Made by a program: the position numbers and the translations under genes
The notes under the pieces: model-generated
Database searches by the model: none
What the model saw: only the letters and a program-made list of their open reading frames with translations
What the model was told of the DNA's origin: nothing
Shown here: positions 45,206-55,195 of the stretch, piece after piece
Numbering within the stretch: the first letter of the stretch is position 1
How the letters are laid out: each line of letters opens with the position of its first letter
Origin: Deltaproteobacteria bacterium
GTDB lineage: Bacteria > Desulfobacterota > Desulfomonilia > UBA1062
NCBI GenBank assembly: GCA_029547185.1
Contig: JAKPPU010000067.1
Coordinates: 1-64,000, forward strand
Reading direction: 5' to 3'
Length of the DNA: 64,000 bases

Positions 45206-45417
45206 GGGACTCCTCCCGCACCATTGATGACCCTCTCGTTAGAAAACCATGCACTCTAAGTAAATGCCTCACGATCTTCAGACAAGGGTGCCGGGCATGG
45301 ATTATCATATGCCGTATGCCGTCGACCGGATACCGAGCCTGTTGGTGAGCTCTCCTCAAGCAGTCTTGAGCTCTCTCCCGATCGGACTTCAACAGCAGCC
45401 TGTATGCAGGATGGAAA

Positions 45418-45457
45418 TCTCTCAAGGCCGATGCCCGAACGCATCGGCCTTGAGAGA
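45418..45457 (-). terminator. 17-bp hairpin terminator of the BON lipoprotein gene
   Basis: A perfect 17-bp inverted repeat (arms 45418-45434 and 45441-45457; core CAAGGCCGATGC) with a CCGAAC loop lies 9 bases after the stop codon at 45466. Only three U residues follow on the minus strand. Confidence 0.75.
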
Positions 45458-45465
45458 CCAGAGGC

Positions 45466-46260
45466 TTATTCGGTAAAAGATGCGGGCTCCTGGACAGTCA
45501 TATCGTTGATGACGCCCTTTACACCGCCGATGTCGGCTACGATCCTGGTGACAAGGTCCTTCTCTGCCTGATTGTTGGCGATGCCGGTTATCGTAACGAT
45601 GCCGTCCTTCGTGTCCACATTGGTATCGAGGGCGCTCGTGGAGCGGTTTGCAAGCAGGGCCGTCTTGGCCTGGGCTGTGATGGTGGCGTCATCGATCGTC
45701 TGGCCCAATGTCCGGGGCTCGGTTGAAGGAGCACCCGCCACGGTTATCTCGTTGACCACCCCCTTTACCCCTTTGACGTTCCTGGCGTACTCGGCCGTCA
45801 GATTCTTCTGCGCCTGACTCTCTGCCTGGCCCTGGAGGGTAACGATCCCGTTCTTGACATAGACGTCCGTATCGAGTGCGTTCACATCCCGATGACTCAG
45901 GAGCTCTGCCTTGACCTTTGCGCCGAGCCAGGCATCAGATCCCTCTTTCGGGCTGCCGCCTTCGACCTGAAGCTGGTTGTCTACGCTCTTGACGCCGGCG
46001 ATATTCTCAGCTGTCTGCTGTGCGACCATCTTGTGGGACTCATCGGGAACGGTTCCGGTCAGAGTGACCTTACCATTCCTGGAGTCAACCACGATGTTGT
46101 CGTTTTGCAGGTAGTTCCTGAATGCATACGAATCGGCGATCGACGATTCTATGCTGGCATCCTTCTGGGACGATTGCGTGGTCGCGCAGGCATACAGTAC
46201 GGCTGCAGCCGATGCCATGAGCGCGACGGCAAACATTGCTTTCACGGTCTCTCTTTTCAT
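45466..46260 (-). CDS. Three-BON-domain lipoprotein
   Basis: This 264-residue protein has a lipobox-like signal (AVALMASAAAVLYAC). Three BON (OsmY-like) domains follow in tandem, each with the core (N/D)GIVTLxGxVxxxxxK: VDSRNGKVTLTGTV, VKNGIVTLQGQAESQAQK and TKDGIVTITGIANNQAEK. BON domains bind phospholipid and stabilise the envelope. AGGAGA before ATG 46260 sets the start. A good terminator follows the gene. Confidence 0.85.
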   Translation of the reverse strand: MKRETVKAMFAVALMASAAAVLYACATTQSSQKDASIESSIADSYAFRNYLQNDNIVVDSRNGKVTLTGTVPDESHKMVAQQTAENIAGVKSVDNQLQVEGGSPKEGSDAWLGAKVKAELLSHRDVNALDTDVYVKNGIVTLQGQAESQAQKNLTAEYARNVKGVKGVVNEITVAGAPSTEPRTLGQTIDDATITAQAKTALLANRSTSALDTNVDTKDGIVTITGIANNQAEKDLVTRIVADIGGVKGVINDMTVQEPASFTE

Positions 46261-46532
46261 TGTCAGTTCTCCTTTCAATCCAGCCCGATCATATTGCATG
46301 GAAGAGATAACCGACCTGATGCTTATTTCCTGCTCTGGGGGCTTCACAGCCCTTGAGCGTGAAGGCTTCCTGGTTCTGTTGCTCAAGAGATGCATCTCGC
46401 TATTCCGCAACCCACGCAGCATTCCGTCCGACCTGAGACTCCAGGCCTAACATCCTAAAATAATAATTAAACGTTTTTCTCAATCTTCAAGTCTCTCCCC
46501 AGGGTGCAATCTTCATATGTTCCGGGATAAAC

Positions 46533-47090
46533 CTAGAGGAGCTTGAGCATGTATGTTCCGAGCTCCCGGCGCAGCTTCCTCGCGTCGCCCACGTACGTAT
46601 CGAGCATCCTCCAGAATGAGGGGCCGTGGCCCTTTATCCTCGTATGCACCAGTTCATGGAGGATGACATAATCCATGAGATGTTCCGGCAATCTGGCAAG
46701 CTTGATGTTCAGGCTTACGGCATTTCTCGTGCTGCAGCTGCCCCAGCGGGTTTTCTGGCTTCTCACGGTGAGGCGGCTGAAGGGAAGACCGGTCTTGAGG
46801 GAGAGCAGTCTGCACCGTTGAGTGATCTTGTGCTCTGCCTCAGCCCTGTCCGTGATCTCGGGCAGATCCTTGAGAAGCTCTTCCTGGGTCTTTATTTTGC
46901 GCTTCATCTTTGCTGCATGTGAGCGTATCCAGGCAGAGTGGGACAGGGCAAAGTTCCGGCCCTTTCCCAGACGAATCCCTCTTGGAACGGCGACCCGGAC
47001 GGAATCGGAGCTGACCGTTATGCGCAGACGTTTTGCACGATTGCTGTGCTCTATGATGACCGTGCCCACGCCTTCGATGTCCAGTGTCAT
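46533..47090 (-). CDS. YgjP-like M48-type metallopeptidase
   Basis: This 185-residue protein has the zinc motif HELVHTRIKGHG (HExxH followed by His) after a KTRWGSCSTRNAVSLNIKLARLPEHLMDYVI region, the hallmark of the YgjP/WLM-like (DUF45) family. Members have been linked to type I restriction systems and to DNA repair, but here it is isolated. Length is close to the family norm. Its protease activity is inferred from the HExxH motif only. Confidence 0.85.
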   Translation of the reverse strand: MTLDIEGVGTVIIEHSNRAKRLRITVSSDSVRVAVPRGIRLGKGRNFALSHSAWIRSHAAKMKRKIKTQEELLKDLPEITDRAEAEHKITQRCRLLSLKTGLPFSRLTVRSQKTRWGSCSTRNAVSLNIKLARLPEHLMDYVILHELVHTRIKGHGPSFWRMLDTYVGDARKLRRELGTYMLKLL

Positions 47091-47130
47091 GGGTGGATGT
47101 ATACAATACTCGCAACGAAAAAGGGGAGAT

Positions 47131-47163
47131 AAAAAAGGGGCGCCTGTTAAAAACAGGGCCCCT
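47131..47163 (-). terminator. Terminator of the TatT-like gene
   Basis: On the minus strand a bulged GC-rich stem (47137-47163; AACAGG pairs with CCTGTT around an AAA loop) is followed by TTTTTT. It lies just below the stop codon at 47196. Confidence 0.75.
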
Positions 47164-47195
47164 ACTCTTATGCGAATTATGTGCTCTGCTGTTCT

Positions 47196-47930
47196 TTACA
47201 TGCCGGCAAGAAGCTGCTTGGCCATGGTGCTGTAGTATTTTTCTTTCGGATCCGAATTTGCCGCCGCCTTATTGAGAACGGCCTTGGCCTTGTCCTTTTC
47301 CTTCACGTCGATATATGCCTGGCCGAGATAGGCCATGCCCTCGACGTCGTTCGGGAAAGACTTCTGGAACTCCTCGAGATACATAATGGCCTTCTTCTTG
47401 TCATTCATGGGCCAGGGGAGAACGGACCAGAATCTGCCGAGCGCCTTCATGGGGCCGCCGTCCTCATACATCTTGTCGAGCTTGTAGGAGGTTTCGAAGG
47501 ATGACTGTGTCTTGTTCTTCAGCCCTTCTTTGAGTGCGGTGACAATGCTCACCCCGTCCGAATAGGTCCCGACTGAGCAGCCATACCAGAAATACCCGTC
47601 CACCTTGGAGGGATTCAGTTTCATGGCAGCCTCGGCATATCCCATTCCCTTCTTGCCATAATCCTTGCAGATGCCCTTCCAGCCAGCGACGTTCTGCTTC
47701 TTGCACTCTTCCCCGTAGAGCCGGTGAGCCTTCGCTGCCACCCAGTTCGCCTCATAGCTCTGCGGCTGCTGGGCCACGCCTTTAAGCGAGAGATCGACGG
47801 CCTTCTTGTAGGCATCGAGCGTTTTGAGCTTCATCTGGGCCTTTGCATCAGAGATGAAATCCTCAGCCAGCACCCCCATAGGGAGCGATATCATGACCAG
47901 AACCGCCACCAGAGATAAAACCTTTTTCAT
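47196..47930 (-). CDS. TatT-like periplasmic TPR protein
   Basis: This 244-residue protein has a Sec signal (KKVLSLVAVLVMISLPMGVLA) and helical repeats (YEANWVAAKAHRLYGEEC, GYAEAAMKLNPSKVDGYFWYGCSVGTYSDGVS, then GGPMKALGRFWSVLPWPMNDKKKAIMYLEE). The last segment matches the GRxxxxLPWP motif of TatT, the T component of some TRAP transporters, but no TRAP genes adjoin. It could be an envelope TPR protein with another partner. A terminator follows. Confidence 0.7.
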   Translation of the reverse strand: MKKVLSLVAVLVMISLPMGVLAEDFISDAKAQMKLKTLDAYKKAVDLSLKGVAQQPQSYEANWVAAKAHRLYGEECKKQNVAGWKGICKDYGKKGMGYAEAAMKLNPSKVDGYFWYGCSVGTYSDGVSIVTALKEGLKNKTQSSFETSYKLDKMYEDGGPMKALGRFWSVLPWPMNDKKKAIMYLEEFQKSFPNDVEGMAYLGQAYIDVKEKDKAKAVLNKAAANSDPKEKYYSTMAKQLLAGM

Positions 47931-48438
47931 ACCTAAAACCTCCTCGTCGTGTTTTATCGATCGAAATTACCGTCCCTTTTCCTCTTCCTCACACCAAGAC
48001 CAGCCGTTTCCCGAGACGCACGCCTTGCGGAACTCGCAAAACGCATTTCTTCGGTTCTCTCAGTGTACAGAATTTTCAGAATTTATTCAACACTCTGGAA
48101 CGGATACCCCAAGAAAGCCCGGGGTGGGCCGTATAAGCGCCTCATGCGAAGTCTTCCCATTGAAGAGCTTCTCTGATATTACAGCTTGTGGATGTATGGA
48201 AAGGCGAACAGCTGCCTTTCCCGGGATCGGAAAAGACATACGGAAACCAGGCTTACGCGAGATAACCCATTATTCTTTCCATTCGTTCAAGCGTCGGAAA
48301 TGCTCAACCCGGCCGGAGGCGGTCTTTGCCGGCCTGCCGGGGCAAAGCGCCCGAGAGACAATCCGTCTTCACGGGTATGGATACGATACGTGTCCGCGGG
48401 TTTCTCTCGACCGGCATCCAGGGAGGAGTTGGTGCATT
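47931..48438. other. Intergenic stretch without a recognised gene
   Basis: Frames here are short and of low complexity (Ser, Arg and Phe rich), with no family resemblance. One + frame runs into the gene at 48439, but GGGAGGAG precedes that ATG, so the upstream part is not coding. Confidence 0.5.
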
Positions 48439-48738
48439 ATGGAAAACATCTATGAGAAGGTGCTTTCGAGCTATGGCGATAACATACGGCAGCTGATCCG
48501 GGCGGGCGGCATCACGAAGCTCTCGAAGAAGACGATCGGCAAGGGGATCATAGGGCTGGCTCTGCCGGCGGCTGTACTCCTCATCGAGGATCTAACGAAC
48601 CCCAACGGGGTAGTTCTCCCCTTCCTCAGGTGGCTTCTGAGCAGGCACAGCAAGGTGAAGATCATCGAGATGTCGGCGAAGCCTGTCCGGGCAAAGGGGA
48701 GAGGAGCATCCAGAACAAGGCGTGAGCCGACCTCGTAA
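48439..48738 (+). CDS. Small hypothetical membrane-associated protein
   Basis: This 99-residue frame has a good ribosome-binding site (GGGAGGAG) and ATG. It begins MENIYEKVLSSYGDNIRQLIRAGG, has one hydrophobic segment (GIIGLALPAAVLLIEDL), and ends in a basic tail (RAKGRGASRTRREP). No family is recognised. It is divergent from nothing and converges with glnK; function unknown. Confidence 0.5.
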   Translation: MENIYEKVLSSYGDNIRQLIRAGGITKLSKKTIGKGIIGLALPAAVLLIEDLTNPNGVVLPFLRWLLSRHSKVKIIEMSAKPVRAKGRGASRTRREPTS

Positions 48739-48836
48739 GACCGTTTGAGTTCGTCATCAATCCGATGCTCGAGAGTGGAGGAAGCATTGTCCTGCCCGGA
48801 CTGCATACCTCGAACCTCTCCCTCCTGCTTGGGGGC

Positions 48837-50415
<1,579 letters not shown>

Positions 50416-50804
50416 GAAACGCCCTCCGAGAAATGGATGCATCAGCAAACGCAATCCCTATACCAACGACTTCATATCCCATAATAAATTGATATTATGG
50501 GTTAATATTGCTATTACTCTGAATATGCCATACTTTAACCTTATACAAAGATGTTCGGTTCATGGTTTTTTGGCACAGCTTTGTAGGCATACATAATTCC
50601 CATGGAGACTCTTACCTCCTTCACTGATTTCGAGAAGGCTGCCTATAGAGGTTTTCCATCCATATGTCCGATAGTGGGCGGGTTAGACGAAGGCTTTTTC
50701 CGATCCGGCAGGAGGAAGTGCTCAATGTAAGACATTCACCCACAATAGCATCACAGATTAGACTACAGGTCTTTCAGAGCACGACTGATACACTATTATT
50801 TAGC
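50416..50804. other. AT-rich intergenic stretch between amtB and the RNA candidate
   Basis: No gene is supported here. It contains the inverted repeat at 50478-50501 and, near its end, a promoter-like pair TTTCAG (50772-50777) and TATTAT (50794-50799) with 16 bases between, placed to start transcription at about 50806. Confidence 0.55.
50478..50501. promoter_or_regulatory. Operator-like inverted repeat upstream of amtB
   Basis: CCCATAATA (50478-50486), AATTGA, TATTATGGG (50493-50501): a perfect 9-bp inverted repeat 62 bases before the amtB start, in the position expected for a nitrogen-control operator. The regulator is unknown. Confidence 0.5.
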
Positions 50805-50922
50805 AGGAGGTTAGTAAATAATTACTCTCTGTAAGAGAAACCTCCTTTTATGAGCCAGAAGAAGGAGCATAGCCTTCCTTTTCTATGCTCTTACACCTAA
50901 AATTTCTTCTGGCTATTTTTTT
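50805..50922 (+). ncRNA. Candidate small RNA: three-way junction plus terminator hairpin
   Basis: AGGAGGTT (50805-50812) pairs with AACCTCCT (50839-50846). Inside it, AGTAA/TTACT (50813-50826, loop ATAA) and CTCT/AGAG (50827-50837, loop GTA) form two more helices, leaving only A50838 unpaired: a compact three-way junction. After six bases a second element has nested stems, AGCCAGAAGAA (50853-50863) with TTCTTCTGGCT (50904-50914) and GAGCATAG/CTATGCTC inside, followed by ATTTTTTT. A promoter-like pair lies at the right distance upstream. It would give an RNA of about 118 nt. No known class was recognised. It could instead be a leader of the gene at 51159. Confidence 0.5.
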
Positions 50923-51158
50923 GCCCTTTTCCCGGGAGACCCCCCGGCGGCACTTCGAGATCTTGATCTTAAGCGCCTTAGGCATTGTGAAGAATCCCTG
51001 CCCTATCCTGCCCGCAGAAGCTTCCGAGAGAACTCCTCTTTATTTTTTAGTACCATTTCTCTGCCTTTCAAGTATAATTCTTATGGATAACAGTATATTG
51101 CGGCCAGATGCGGAGCAGACTTCTCCGCCGGACGCACACTCTTATGATGTGAGCGATC

Positions 51159-51956
51159 ATGTTTTTTAAACTCGTTTGGTTTATCCTGCTGGGGAGCCTC
51201 TATTCGTTCTTCGCCCTCATTCTGTTCCCCACCTCCCCTCTCCTGGCGGCAGTGATCATCGCGATCGCCTTCCTGCACCTCCTCTTCCGGGGCATCCTGC
51301 CGAAACTGGTTCGGATCCGCAGGGCAAGAAGGGTCCGCAAGGCCATAGCTTCTATGATCGACGAGCATCTCCATGCACTTGCCCGCAGGCGCCGGGAGCT
51401 GATCGAGATAGACCATTACGGCCTCGTGCACCTGGAGGAATGGGAGGATGAGAAGGATTTCTTCATCAGCAACGTCCTCGGCAGCAGGTTCGGAAACATC
51501 CTTTCGGAAGATTTCCCCGTGCCCTACTTCCTGATCGACATCATGATCGACAAGCGCATCGACGCCTATTTCAAAAGGGGACATGCCGGCGGGACGATTC
51601 GGGAGTATCAGGGAGAAGACTGGGAAAATGCCGATCAGCAGACCTACTTGGGATACTGCATGAAGCTCCTCGAACTTGCCGGCTGGAAGGTCGTCATACC
51701 GACACAGGAAGATATCCGGAACCGGGGCCCCATCCTGGCGCGCAAGGACGGAAAGCTGCTCCTCGCTGCCTGCATACGGGCATCGAAGCCCCTCGGAAGA
51801 AGCTTCATCCGCCAGACAGCAGCAGCCAGGCTCAATCACGATGCCGATGACGCTGCCATCATCACGAACGCCGGTTTTTCGCGATGGGCTCGCTCCTCGG
51901 CATTAAAACACGATGTCATGCTTCTCCATCACAGCGACCTGGCAAATATCGATTGA
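51159..51956 (+). CDS. Membrane protein with degenerate Mrr-like nuclease domain
   Basis: This 265-residue protein has two N-terminal membrane helices (LVWFILLGSLYSFFALILFP and LLAAVIIAIAFLHLLFRGIL), a charged helical linker, and a C-terminal domain beginning QQTYLGYCMKLLELAGWKVVIPTQEDIRNRGPILARKDGKLLLAACIRAS. This matches the restriction-endonuclease/Mrr-like (DUF2034) fold, but the catalytic D...(E/Q)xK pattern appears as N...CxR, so nuclease activity is doubtful. Membrane-bound Mrr-like proteins occur in many bacteria with unknown roles. It stands alone after the RNA candidate. Confidence 0.6.
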   Translation: MFFKLVWFILLGSLYSFFALILFPTSPLLAAVIIAIAFLHLLFRGILPKLVRIRRARRVRKAIASMIDEHLHALARRRRELIEIDHYGLVHLEEWEDEKDFFISNVLGSRFGNILSEDFPVPYFLIDIMIDKRIDAYFKRGHAGGTIREYQGEDWENADQQTYLGYCMKLLELAGWKVVIPTQEDIRNRGPILARKDGKLLLAACIRASKPLGRSFIRQTAAARLNHDADDAAIITNAGFSRWARSSALKHDVMLLHHSDLANID

Positions 51957-52114
51957 CGTCCGCTCCTTCTCCGGTGCCCGTCCTGATGAGCGGCGTTCCG
52001 TCGTCCATGCGCTGCCCTTAAGGCCGAACATCTTCAAGATCGTGCATTTTCTTCCTGCAATCGCCGTGGTAACATCACGTCATACAGTAAGGTATGATGA
52101 GGAGGGTCGATGTC

Positions 52115-52636
52115 ATGAAAGGATGGAGTGAAGAGGAAATCCGGAACAGGGACCTGATGGCGCCCTGCGGTCTGTATTGCGGTGCATGCGGGGTGTACAT
52201 CGCCACGAGGGACAATAACGAAAAATTCAAGGCCGTGATGGGCAATCTCTACGGGACGAAACCGGAGGAGACACAGTGTCTCGGGTGCATGCAGCCGGAC
52301 CCGCCCAAGATGCTGTACGGCTACTGCAAGCTCTGCCCGATCCGCGACTGCGTGAAGGCGAAAGGATTCTACTCCTGTCACCAGTGCAGCGAGTGGCCGT
52401 GCGGCAAGATCGATAACTTCGGGCTTGCCACCGGAGTCAGGGTGATGAAGCGCACGATCCCTCTCTGGCGGCAGAAGGCAGCCGAGCATGGGGATGAAGA
52501 AGGCAGCGTCGAATGGGCGCGTGCGGAATGCGAACGCTATCACTGCCCTTCCTGCGGCAGCCCGCTCTTCAGAGGGGCCAAGCACTGCCGTGCCTGCAAG
52601 AGGGATGTCACCGACGATCTCGACGGATCGCTGTAA
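52115..52636 (+). CDS. DUF3795 cysteine-rich protein
   Basis: This roughly 173-residue protein opens with APCGLYCGACGVYIATRDN, the DUF3795 signature, and has further paired cysteines (CLGCMQP, CKLCPIRDCVKAKG, CHQCSEWPCGKIDNF) and a C-terminal zinc-ribbon (CPSCGSPLFRGAKHCRACKRD). Such proteins are common in anaerobes; metal binding is likely, function unknown. GAGGAGGG precedes ATG 52115; ATG 52094 in the same frame is an alternative. Confidence 0.8.
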   Translation: MKGWSEEEIRNRDLMAPCGLYCGACGVYIATRDNNEKFKAVMGNLYGTKPEETQCLGCMQPDPPKMLYGYCKLCPIRDCVKAKGFYSCHQCSEWPCGKIDNFGLATGVRVMKRTIPLWRQKAAEHGDEEGSVEWARAECERYHCPSCGSPLFRGAKHCRACKRDVTDDLDGSL

Positions 52637-52734
52637 TCTCTTCCTCAGGGAAATCGGTATACGATGAACCGGTTCTCTCCGGGCGTCATCCCTGCACCCC
52701 TGCCATGTGTCACGGCAGGGCCCCTGCCCTTTCA

Positions 52735-52904
52735 TAGGGTGATGCTTAAGAGCAATCCCCTTTCGGCGGGGTGATCCGATAGGGAAATCCTATTTTGAAT
52801 TGCCTCTTTTCCTTGAGGTCAAGTTAGGATAGAGAAGCTTATCTAAGCGGGACTTCAGGGAAGTCGGCAAGACCTGCAGCACTCACCAGGAGGAGGACAG
52901 GCTC
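52735..52904 (+). promoter_or_regulatory. Possible structured leader of aspartate kinase
   Basis: The untranslated stretch before lysC holds two small stems, CCCC/GGGG (52757-52771) and ATAGG/CCTAT (52779-52793, followed by TTT), and a good ribosome-binding site (AGGAGGAGG). A leader that attenuates lysC is possible, but the lysine riboswitch core was not recognised. Confidence 0.25.
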
Positions 52905-54275
52905 ATGGGTGGACATCTCGTATGCAAATTCGGGGGAAGTTCTCTCGCCAACGCAGAGCAGATCGAAAAGGTCCGCAGGATCGTCTCGGAGGATGCAAGG
53001 AGGCATTTCGTCGTTGTATCGGCACCCGGCAAAGACAGGAACGATTCGGAAAAGACCACCGATCACCTCTTCAATATCGCAACGGAAGGTCAGCACTTCA
53101 GAAGACGGGGAAAGGCCATCAGCGCGAAGGAAAGCTATGAGAGAGTAATCGGAAAGTTCAAGTCGATCATGAGCGGCCTCGCCATTGAGGGAGAGGACAT
53201 CATTGACAGCCTCGAATCGGATCTGACCTCTCATATCTCGGACAAGAAGCGCATCGACTTCTTTGCCTCCCGCGGCGAGCACTGCAACGCCAAGATCATT
53301 GCCCGCTATTTCATGAAGAAGGGCATGGATGCCAAGCTCATGCTGCCTGAAGACATCGGCTTCCTCGTCTCCGACAGGTTCGGAAACGCCAGAGTCCTTC
53401 CCGCGACCCACGCCAATCTCAAAGGAAGCCTGAATGACGGTCAGATCTCCATCATCCCCGGATACTACGGCATCACCCTCAAGGGGGATATCGCCGTGCT
53501 CTCCCGGGGAGGATCCGATCTCACCGGCGGAGAGGTCGCCTATGCAGTCGACGCCTCCTGCTACGAGAACTGGACCGATACCGACGGGGTCTACCAGGTC
53601 GATCCCAGGATCATCCCCGAGGCATCGGTCATCCCGGAGCTGACGTATAAAGAGATCAGGCTCCTGTCTTCAAAGGGGTTCAATGTTTTCCACTTCGATG
53701 CCATGGTGAGCTGCAAGAACAAGGAAATCCCCATCAATATCCGCAACACCAACAACCCTTCAGCTCCCGGCACCATGATCGTGAGCTCCCGCATCCCCGA
53801 TGAAACGGTTGTGGGAGTCGGCCGAATGGACGGCATTGCATACGTATACATAGAGAAGGACATGATCGGCGAGACCATCGGCTTCACCAAGGAGCTTCTC
53901 GACATCTTCAAGGACTTCGGCATAAATACGCACCACTACCCTTCCGACAAGGACGACATCTCGGTGATCGTCGACCAGCATGACCTCATGGGGAAGGCCG
54001 ACGAGCTCAAGGAGGCCATCGCTACGACCCTTTCACCGAACTTCCTCCAGATAAGCTACGACCTGAGCCTGCTCTCTCCGGTCGGCATCGGCATGAAGGA
54101 CACACCCGGCGTGCTGGCAAAGGCATCGAATGCGCTCTTTGAGGAGAATATCAACATAGAGATTGTCGATCAGGGTCCCTCTCAGATGAGCTTCCATTTC
54201 GGCATCTTTCAGAGGCACGCCGACGCGGGCCTCAGGGCCCTCTACCGGGCACTGCTGAAAAGGCAGGATCGCTGA
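52905..54275 (+). CDS. lysC: Aspartate kinase
   Basis: This 456-residue monofunctional aspartokinase has KFGGSS (residues 7-12), FFASRGEHCNAKIIARYF, a TLKGDIAVLSRGGSDLTGGEVAYAVDA nucleotide/substrate region, and WTDTDGVYQVDPRI. Two C-terminal ACT domains (about 305-455) would bind lysine or threonine as feedback effectors. It makes aspartyl phosphate for Lys, Thr and Met synthesis. CCAGGAGGAGG precedes the ATG. It is alone, with no asd or dap genes adjoining. Confidence 0.93.
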   Translation: MGGHLVCKFGGSSLANAEQIEKVRRIVSEDARRHFVVVSAPGKDRNDSEKTTDHLFNIATEGQHFRRRGKAISAKESYERVIGKFKSIMSGLAIEGEDIIDSLESDLTSHISDKKRIDFFASRGEHCNAKIIARYFMKKGMDAKLMLPEDIGFLVSDRFGNARVLPATHANLKGSLNDGQISIIPGYYGITLKGDIAVLSRGGSDLTGGEVAYAVDASCYENWTDTDGVYQVDPRIIPEASVIPELTYKEIRLLSSKGFNVFHFDAMVSCKNKEIPINIRNTNNPSAPGTMIVSSRIPDETVVGVGRMDGIAYVYIEKDMIGETIGFTKELLDIFKDFGINTHHYPSDKDDISVIVDQHDLMGKADELKEAIATTLSPNFLQISYDLSLLSPVGIGMKDTPGVLAKASNALFEENINIEIVDQGPSQMSFHFGIFQRHADAGLRALYRALLKRQDR

Positions 54276-54586
54276 AGGGGCACGCCCGTCCTGCTTGTAT
54301 TATGGGTCGGCAGCAGAGACAGTTCTCTTCGATCCCTCAGGGAAGCCGTCCGCATGGCTGCCGGCTCGGGCCATTGAATCCTCCTTTCCCGGGTGTGCAG
54401 ACAGAAGGGTAATATATTTCCGTCAGTGGTTAATAATTTACCGTTTTTTCATTGACTTATAAAATATGATCTCCCTAACCTACTGATTTTATAGTGTACT
54501 CATCATGGCATATGGCTTGCTAGTTATTTCAATCTGTTAAGAAGCATTATTACGCATTGCTTTACATATGGGGACGGGCATCTGTC
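54276..54586. other. AT-rich intergenic stretch
   Basis: No gene or clear regulatory site was seen. The second half (54400-54560) is markedly AT-rich, with runs such as TTATAAAATATGAT that could hold the promoter of the next gene. Confidence 0.5.
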
Positions 54587-55171
54587 ATGAATAAAATCAT
54601 GGCCATTCTTGTTATCCTCCTGCTCCCGCTACCGCTGTGCGCGATGAAGAGGATCGCAGATTCCGAGCTCTCCTCGATCAGCGGCTTCGCAAGCCTGAGC
54701 ATCAGCTTCAATCAGACGTTAAACATCGACGCGGGCCCCCTCGCATGGGGCAGCTCATACTATTTCAGCAGGGCCGTCTCGGAATCTGCCGGTCGCTGCG
54801 CTGCAACCTTCAGCCGGGAAGACGACACGATTACAGAAAACGGAGAAGCCGGCGGTGAGGAATATTCCGTGTCTTTTATCTCCAGAGAAGATGGCGGACC
54901 TAAAAGCCTCCGCGTTCCCCGGCTCACCTTGAAGGGCAACAAGCTGACATATTCCGAGCTGAACGACTTCGATCTCTTCAGCGCGGGCTATGCTTCTTCA
55001 TTTGAAGCAGTCTCCAGCATCGACGATCAAAATGGACGCTCTTTCAGCGAAACCAACCCGAAATTCATCGACGTGAGGCCTGACGGTGAGACCCAGCTCC
55101 GCATGTACTACACGGGTTCTTTCAACTATAACACCGCTCCCAGGAGCACGGTGGACATCTGGGTCCACTGA
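54587..55171 (+). CDS. Secreted protein with DUF6160-like start
   Basis: This 194-residue protein has a Sec signal (IMAILVILLLPLPLCA) directly followed by MKRIADSELSSISGFASLSISF, the opening of a family of secreted 'ADSELSxISG' proteins of unknown role. The rest is polar, with repeated Ser/Thr and Asp-rich strands, and no catalytic motif. It is likely an envelope or extracellular protein. The upstream codon at 54557 is rejected because the signal begins at ATG 54587. Confidence 0.55.
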   Translation: MNKIMAILVILLLPLPLCAMKRIADSELSSISGFASLSISFNQTLNIDAGPLAWGSSYYFSRAVSESAGRCAATFSREDDTITENGEAGGEEYSVSFISREDGGPKSLRVPRLTLKGNKLTYSELNDFDLFSAGYASSFEAVSSIDDQNGRSFSETNPKFIDVRPDGETQLRMYYTGSFNYNTAPRSTVDIWVH

Positions 55172-55195
55172 TCTGCAACCGCTGTCATCAGGTCC

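Noticed and set aside
47824-48438. Upstream extension of the small gene at 48439
   Set aside because: The extension is Ser/Arg/Phe-rich, crosses the start of an oppositely oriented gene and precedes a good ribosome-binding site for ATG 48439.
50571-50590. TGGCAC motif near 50571 as a sigma-54 promoter
   Set aside because: It points away from amtB and the -12 part does not match TTGC.
50885-51169. 94-codon frame downstream of amtB
   Set aside because: It begins inside the terminator hairpin of the RNA candidate, and its product (Leu, Pro, Ser-rich) has no family resemblance.
52735-52904. Lysine riboswitch before aspartate kinase
   Set aside because: The conserved lysine-riboswitch core segments were not found; only small stems are present.
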